Assembly (NCBI RefSeq): GCF_001518015.1
Contig: NZ_LPUY01000135.1
Location: forward strand, 41,057 to 105,056
Length of the DNA: 64,000 nucleotides
Origin: Tritonibacter horizontis
Lineage (GTDB): Bacteria; Pseudomonadota; Alphaproteobacteria; Rhodobacterales; Rhodobacteraceae
Reading direction: 5' to 3'
The notes under the pieces were generated by a model that saw only the letters and a list, made by a program, of their open reading frames with translations, did no database searches and was not told where the DNA came from. Positions 60,220-64,000 of this stretch are shown here, piece after piece; positions within the stretch are counted from its first letter, which is position 1, and the number at the start of each line of letters is the position of its first letter. A program made the position numbers and the translations under genes.

Positions 60220-61263
60220 ATGGCTGAAATTCAGATCAAAAACGTCGCGAAGCGCTTTGGCAGCTATCAGGCGCTGCACGACATCAACCTGACCATTGCA
60301 GACCAGGAATTCATGGTGCTACTGGGCGCCTCGGGCTGCGGTAAATCCACCCTGCTGCGGATCATCGCCGGGCTGGAAACCCAATCCACCGGCGAGGTCT
60401 GGATCGGCGGGCGTCGCATCGACCATCTGCCACCCAAGGACCGTGGAATCGCCATGGTGTTTCAGAACTACGCCGTATTTCCACATCTGACGGTGTTTGA
60501 GAACATCGGCTTTGGGCTGCGCATGCAGAAACTGCCCAACGATCAGGTCACGCGTCGCGTTCAGCGCACGGCAGAACTGATGCATATCGAACAATTGCTG
60601 AAACGGTACTCGGGCGAGTTGTCCGGTGGTCAGCGCCAACGGGTCGCTGTCGCGCGCGCTCTGGCGATGGAACCGGACGTGATCCTGATGGACGAACCGC
60701 TGTCGAACCTTGATGCCCTGCTGCGTCTTGAGATGCGCGCCGAACTGAAAGGCGTGCTTGCCGAAAGCAACACCACCGCGATCTATGTGACCCATGATCA
60801 GGTCGAGGCCATGAGCCTCGCCGACCGGATTTCAGTCATGCATCAGGGGCGCATAGTACAAGCGGCATCGCCGGTCGAAGTCTATCGCAACCCAGCCGAA
60901 CGGTTCGTAGCGGGTTTCATCGGCAATCCGCCGATGAATTTCCTGCCGGCCGTCAACAGCGGCAATGGTCAATGGACCGTGGCAGGACGCAGCCTGCCGG
61001 GCCCCCAAAGCGCCGCTGGAAACCTCGACTTCGCGATCCGGCCTGAAGACCTGAGGATCGCATCCGAAGGACTTACTGCCCGCGTCCGCTTGGTGGAGCC
61101 GCTCGGCGCCCATCTACTGGTGACCTGCGACGTCGAGGGCACCATGTTCCGGGCCATTCTGGACAGCGACATGGCCATCCGGGCCGGCGATCACCTCACC
61201 CTTGCGCCAATGCAGGATCGTATCCGCTGGTTCGATCCCGAAACGACACGCTCCGTCGCCTGA
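60220..61263 (+). CDS. Sugar ABC transporter ATP-binding protein (MalK/UgpC-type)
   Basis: A 347-residue ATPase: Walker A LLGASGCGKSTLLRI, Q-loop VFQNYAVFPHLT, signature ELSGGQRQRVAVARALA, Walker B VILMDEPLSNLD, H-loop YVTHDQVEAM, and a C-terminal TOBE domain (FAIRPEDLRIASEG). AAGGA precedes ATG 60220; a much longer overlapping frame upstream is an artefact of the GC-rich antisense of malG. It powers this importer and is followed 19 bases later by the GH63 gene. Confidence 0.94.
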   Translation: MAEIQIKNVAKRFGSYQALHDINLTIADQEFMVLLGASGCGKSTLLRIIAGLETQSTGEVWIGGRRIDHLPPKDRGIAMVFQNYAVFPHLTVFENIGFGLRMQKLPNDQVTRRVQRTAELMHIEQLLKRYSGELSGGQRQRVAVARALAMEPDVILMDEPLSNLDALLRLEMRAELKGVLAESNTTAIYVTHDQVEAMSLADRISVMHQGRIVQAASPVEVYRNPAERFVAGFIGNPPMNFLPAVNSGNGQWTVAGRSLPGPQSAAGNLDFAIRPEDLRIASEGLTARVRLVEPLGAHLLVTCDVEGTMFRAILDSDMAIRAGDHLTLAPMQDRIRWFDPETTRSVA

Positions 61264-61282
61264 CGGACCTGGAGAAGACACC

Positions 61283-62560
61283 ATGAGCCAGCCGCTCTAT
61301 GACCGGGCTGTCGAGATCCTCGCGCGCAATGATCTTGGCTATTACACCGTGCCGACACATGGCCTCTATCCCTTTCAATGGAACTGGGACAGCGCGCTTT
61401 CGGCGCTTGGGCAATCCTATGTGAATGAGGCACGCGCCTGGACCGAAATCGAAACTCTGTTCGTGCATCAGTGGCCGGATGGCATGGTCCCCCATATCAT
61501 TTTCCACAAGGAGGACGACGGCTATTTCCCCGGACCGGCGGTCTGGGATACCGGGCGCGCCGTGCCCACCTCTGGGATCACGCAACCGCCCGTGACCGGC
61601 TTTGCGGTGCGCAAGCTTTATGAACGGGCCAGGGATCAACCGATGGCCCGCGCCAGAGCGCAGACCTTGCTGCCAAAAATCCATGCCTGGCATGATTGGT
61701 TTTTTGCCACCCGAGACCCAGAGCGCACCGGCCTGGTCGCGATCATTCACCCATGGGAATCCGGGCGCGATAACTCCGCCGATTGGAACGCCGCCCTGTC
61801 CCGGGTGCCGACCGAAGATCTCGACACCTCTCACCGGCGTGACATCCTGCACGCAAACCCGTCCCACCGACCGACCAATGAACAGTATCAACGCTATTTC
61901 TGGCTGGTAAAACACTTTCGGTCGCTTGGCTGGGACACCGCCCGTCTGCACGATGGATCCCCCTTTCGCGTGGTTGACCCCGGGTTCAACGCGATCCTGC
62001 TGCGGTCCTGCAGCGATCTTGCCTGGCTGGCCAAAGAGCTGGGCGAGACGGAAATCGCCGCAACGGCGAAAACACAGGCAGAGAAAGGCCTCGCCGCGAT
62101 GGACGGGCTGTGGAGCGCGCTACATCAGCAGTATCTCTGCTATGACCGTGTCCTCGACGCTCCGATCCCGTGTCTGACCGTCGGGGGGTTGCTGCCCATC
62201 TTTGCCGGGATTTCGCCAGAGCGATCCACCCAGATCGCCGCCCGGCTATCAGCACTGGCAGAGCGCACCACCTTCATGATCCCGAGCCATGACCCTAACA
62301 CCCCGGAATACGATGGGGAGCGGTATTGGCTGGGCCCGACCTGGTTGATCGTGAACTACATGATCGCCGATGGGTTGACCCGCGACGGACACATCGACAT
62401 TGCCGCCCGGATCGTGACCGACTCCATGAAGTTGATCGTCGAGAGCGGGTTTTCCGAATACTACGACCCGATGACAGGCGCGCCCTGCGGCGGCCCACAT
62501 TTCACCTGGACAGCCGCCATGGTGATTGAGTTCCTGAAACAAACCGGAAGCGTGACATAG
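61283..62560 (+). CDS. GH63 family glycoside hydrolase (mannosylglycerate/glucosylglycerate hydrolase-like)
   Basis: A 425-residue (alpha/alpha)6-barrel hydrolase. The substrate-site region YPFQWNWDSALSALG (about 29-43), HPWESGRDNSADW (157-169, with general-acid candidate Asp163) and SGFSEYYDPMTGAPCGG (candidate base Glu392) match the GH63 subgroup of mannosylglycerate and glucosylglycerate hydrolases, as I recall those motifs from bacterial enzymes. No signal peptide, so it acts in the cytoplasm on the imported solute. The start at 61283 has GGAGAAG upstream. It would release glycerate and a hexose. Confidence 0.83.
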   Translation: MSQPLYDRAVEILARNDLGYYTVPTHGLYPFQWNWDSALSALGQSYVNEARAWTEIETLFVHQWPDGMVPHIIFHKEDDGYFPGPAVWDTGRAVPTSGITQPPVTGFAVRKLYERARDQPMARARAQTLLPKIHAWHDWFFATRDPERTGLVAIIHPWESGRDNSADWNAALSRVPTEDLDTSHRRDILHANPSHRPTNEQYQRYFWLVKHFRSLGWDTARLHDGSPFRVVDPGFNAILLRSCSDLAWLAKELGETEIAATAKTQAEKGLAAMDGLWSALHQQYLCYDRVLDAPIPCLTVGGLLPIFAGISPERSTQIAARLSALAERTTFMIPSHDPNTPEYDGERYWLGPTWLIVNYMIADGLTRDGHIDIAARIVTDSMKLIVESGFSEYYDPMTGAPCGGPHFTWTAAMVIEFLKQTGSVT

Positions 62561-62647
62561 GCCGCTCTGACCGCGCCCGCTATTGCCAGCTCGCGGTCTG
62601 TGACTGCCAGTTCGTCGGGATGGGCGCGGCCGACGGCGCCGACAAAA

Positions 62648-63091
62648 TCACGTCGGTTCGGGCAGCACAACAATCTGGAACCAGTAGTCGCGAAGACGGG
62701 CAATCGCCTTGAAGAACCCGTCCAGGTCCACCGGTTTCACGACGTAACTATTCGCCCCTTGGGCGTAACAGGCGTCGACATCCTCGGGATCGCGAGAGCT
62801 GGTCATGACAATTACCGGAATTTTCTTGAGCGCCTCCGCCCCTTTGATCTCGGCGAGCACCTCGCGGCCATCTCGGCCCGGCAGGTTGAGATCAAGCAAG
62901 ATCAGGCAAGGGCGGTCCGGCGCGTTCTCTGCGTATTTGGCCCGCTGGAACAGATAGTCGAGCGCCTCATCCCCGGTACTGCACCAGGCAATGGGATTGG
63001 CGAGATTGTGATCTTCGGTCAGGGCGGTCACACAGGCCTCGTAGTCATCCGGGCTGTCTTCGACTATCAGGATTGTTGCCGACGGGTTCAT
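62648..63091 (-). CDS. Response regulator (CheY/Rcp1-like receiver)
   Basis: A single-domain receiver of 147 residues, with acidic pocket VEDSPDD, phospho-acceptor Asp in LILLDLNLPGRDG, Thr/Ser in VIVMTSSRDPEDV and Lys in YVVKPVDLDGF. There is no output domain; the extended form and the RDPEDV/VKP pattern are those of Rcp1-type regulators paired with phytochrome-like kinases. It follows the kinase gene by two bases, so it is the cognate partner. Confidence 0.92.
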   Translation of the reverse strand: MNPSATILIVEDSPDDYEACVTALTEDHNLANPIAWCSTGDEALDYLFQRAKYAENAPDRPCLILLDLNLPGRDGREVLAEIKGAEALKKIPVIVMTSSRDPEDVDACYAQGANSYVVKPVDLDGFFKAIARLRDYWFQIVVLPEPT

Positions 63092-63093
63092 CT

Positions 63094-64000
63094 TTATATG
63101 TTCTCGCTCTTTGTGTATTTGGCGACGTCGTCCACCGCCGGTGGCAGGGTGAAATAAAAAGTCGTCCCCTCCCCCGGGACAGACGTCAGGGTGATCCTTT
63201 GGCCGTAATCCTCAATGATCTTGCGCACAAAAGATAGCCCCGCTCCGGTGCCCGGACCAAAATCAGCCTCCAGGTTCAAACGCTGAAACAGGCGAAATAT
63301 CTTTTCGTGATTGCGTGACTCTATGCCGATACCATTGTCGCGGACATAGAATACACTGTGGAATGTCTCGCCTTTGATGACGACCTCTTGCAGGAATCCG
63401 ACATCGACAGATTTTTCCTGAGAACCGTTGTATTTCAATCCGTTGGCGATCAGGTTTCGAAACACTGTTTTGACTTTGGACGGTTCGGCATGCAGCAGCG
63501 GCATCGCGGTTTCGACCCGGACGTTGGCACCACGTTCAGTGATCCATTCCCGCATTTCACCAATCACATCTGCCACGATCTGCGCCGGGTCAATCTCGCG
63601 CCGCTCGCCGCCACCGCGCCCGAGCCGAGAAAAGAACAGGATGTCAGAAATCAGCTGCTCCATCCGTTTGGTCAAGGCCACCATCCGCTCGATCCGTTCG
63701 CGCCCCTTGTCCGAGACCTCCTCTCGCGAGAGGAAATTGGCGTTGATCGCAATGCCCCGTAGTGGCTCTTTCAGGTCATGCGACGCGGTATAGGCAAACT
63801 CGTCCAGCTCCCGGTTGGAACGTTGCAGTTCGACGACAAGCGCGCTCTGCCGGGCCGCATGGGCCTGTTCCCGCTCCAGCTCTTTTTGCTGCAATTCGTA
63901 TTTTGCCTGCCGCTGGTAGACAGCGACGCCGCCAACGCCCATCAGGCCGACCATCAACAACCCGATGACAATCAGGCTGGTGTTCAACCGCCACTGGCTC
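63094..64000 (-). CDS. Sensor histidine kinase, 5'-truncated by window edge
   Basis: A histidine kinase whose N-terminus leaves the window at the right edge. The visible part has a membrane helix (LIVIGLLMVGLMGVGGVAVY), a coiled-coil linker (KELEREQAHAARQSALVVEL), the H-box SHDLKEPLRGIAINANFLSR with the phosphorylated His, N-box IANGLKYNG, G1/G2 boxes VRDNGIGIESRNHEKIFRLF and GTGAGLSFVRKIIEDYG. The frame stays open through base 63999 and the first in-window start is only TTG, so more sensor domain upstream is expected. Confidence 0.9.
   Translation of the reverse strand, partial: SQWRLNTSLIVIGLLMVGLMGVGGVAVYQRQAKYELQQKELEREQAHAARQSALVVELQRSNRELDEFAYTASHDLKEPLRGIAINANFLSREEVSDKGRERIERMVALTKRMEQLISDILFFSRLGRGGGERREIDPAQIVADVIGEMREWITERGANVRVETAMPLLHAEPSKVKTVFRNLIANGLKYNGSQEKSVDVGFLQEVVIKGETFHSVFYVRDNGIGIESRNHEKIFRLFQRLNLEADFGPGTGAGLSFVRKIIEDYGQRITLTSVPGEGTTFYFTLPPAVDDVAKYTKSENI

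Overview
This window reads as chromosome of a GC-rich alphaproteobacterium, most likely a marine Rhodobacteraceae (Roseobacter-group) heterotroph. That is an inference from the high-GC codon use, four complete TRAP transporters, three ABC importers, DavB/DavA-type lysine degradation, a pca beta-ketoadipate module and many GntR/LysR/IclR/MarR/LacI catabolic regulators. No rRNA, tRNA, CRISPR array, insertion sequence or prophage is visible. Nearly every gene belongs to a compact uptake-plus-catabolism cassette with its own regulator, so the window is a string of nutrient-acquisition islands.

Layout. (1) 2-4033, plus: the tail of a ribose-class sugar ABC importer (ATPase, two permeases) and an SMP-30 lactonase. 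(2) 4039-10751, minus: a hydroxyacid dehydrogenase, TRAP transporter 1, a fumarylacetoacetate-hydrolase-family enzyme and a GMC oxidoreductase, with a divergent GntR regulator (10937). (3) 11.8-16.4 kb: YaeQ, a TetR / peroxiredoxin-like / NTF2-like stress module, a LysR regulator and an SDR. (4) 16.7-20.5 kb, plus: a GntR regulator and TRAP transporter 2, closed by a strong terminator. (5) 20.8-25.4 kb, minus: aldo/keto reductase with a beta-propeller protein, then amidase and lysine 2-monooxygenase (DavA/DavB). (6) 25.5-28.9 kb: IclR regulator divergent from pcaIJF. (7) 29.1-40.0 kb, minus: an amine island with a PotABCD-type importer, M20 deacylase, an Fe-S flavoprotein amine dehydrogenase of the trimethylamine/histamine dehydrogenase family, LysR, DUF1028, RidA and a flavin monooxygenase. 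(8) 40.3-44.0 kb, plus: TRAP transporter 3 with an isocitrate-lyase-superfamily enzyme. (9) 44.0-53.7 kb: an aromatic/acyl-CoA island with DUF3237, MarR, SDR, feruloyl-CoA-synthetase-like ligase, TRAP transporter 4, enoyl-CoA hydratase, amidohydrolase and cytochrome P450. (10) 53.7-55.9 kb: a Bcr/CflA-type efflux pump and an Xre-RES toxin-antitoxin pair. (11) 55.9-62.6 kb: LacI repressor, a MalEFGK-type ABC importer and a GH63 hydrolase resembling mannosyl/glucosylglycerate hydrolases. (12) 62.6-64.0 kb: a response regulator and a histidine kinase cut by the right edge.

How the genes work together. Each transporter lies beside enzymes that would process its cargo: polyamine-type uptake with an amine dehydrogenase and the imine-hydrolysing RidA family; LacI-controlled sugar uptake with a GH63 hydrolase; TRAP uptake with CoA ligase, hydratase and P450. 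Several promoters carry clear operator-like dyads: an 18-bp dyad at tetR, an IclR-type inverted repeat at pcaI, a perfect 26-bp palindrome at the LacI/ABC promoter, and an 11-bp motif repeated at the two promoters of the second GntR/TRAP locus. Several operons have an RNA hairpin just after the binding-protein gene, which fits higher expression of the binding protein than of its membrane partners.

The most interesting items are the amine dehydrogenase, whose active-site residues suggest a histamine/diamine-like substrate rather than trimethylamine; the GH63-ABC-LacI cassette, likely for glycosylglycerate compatible solutes; and the P450 with a non-canonical I-helix. Substrates are inferences from family and context throughout.
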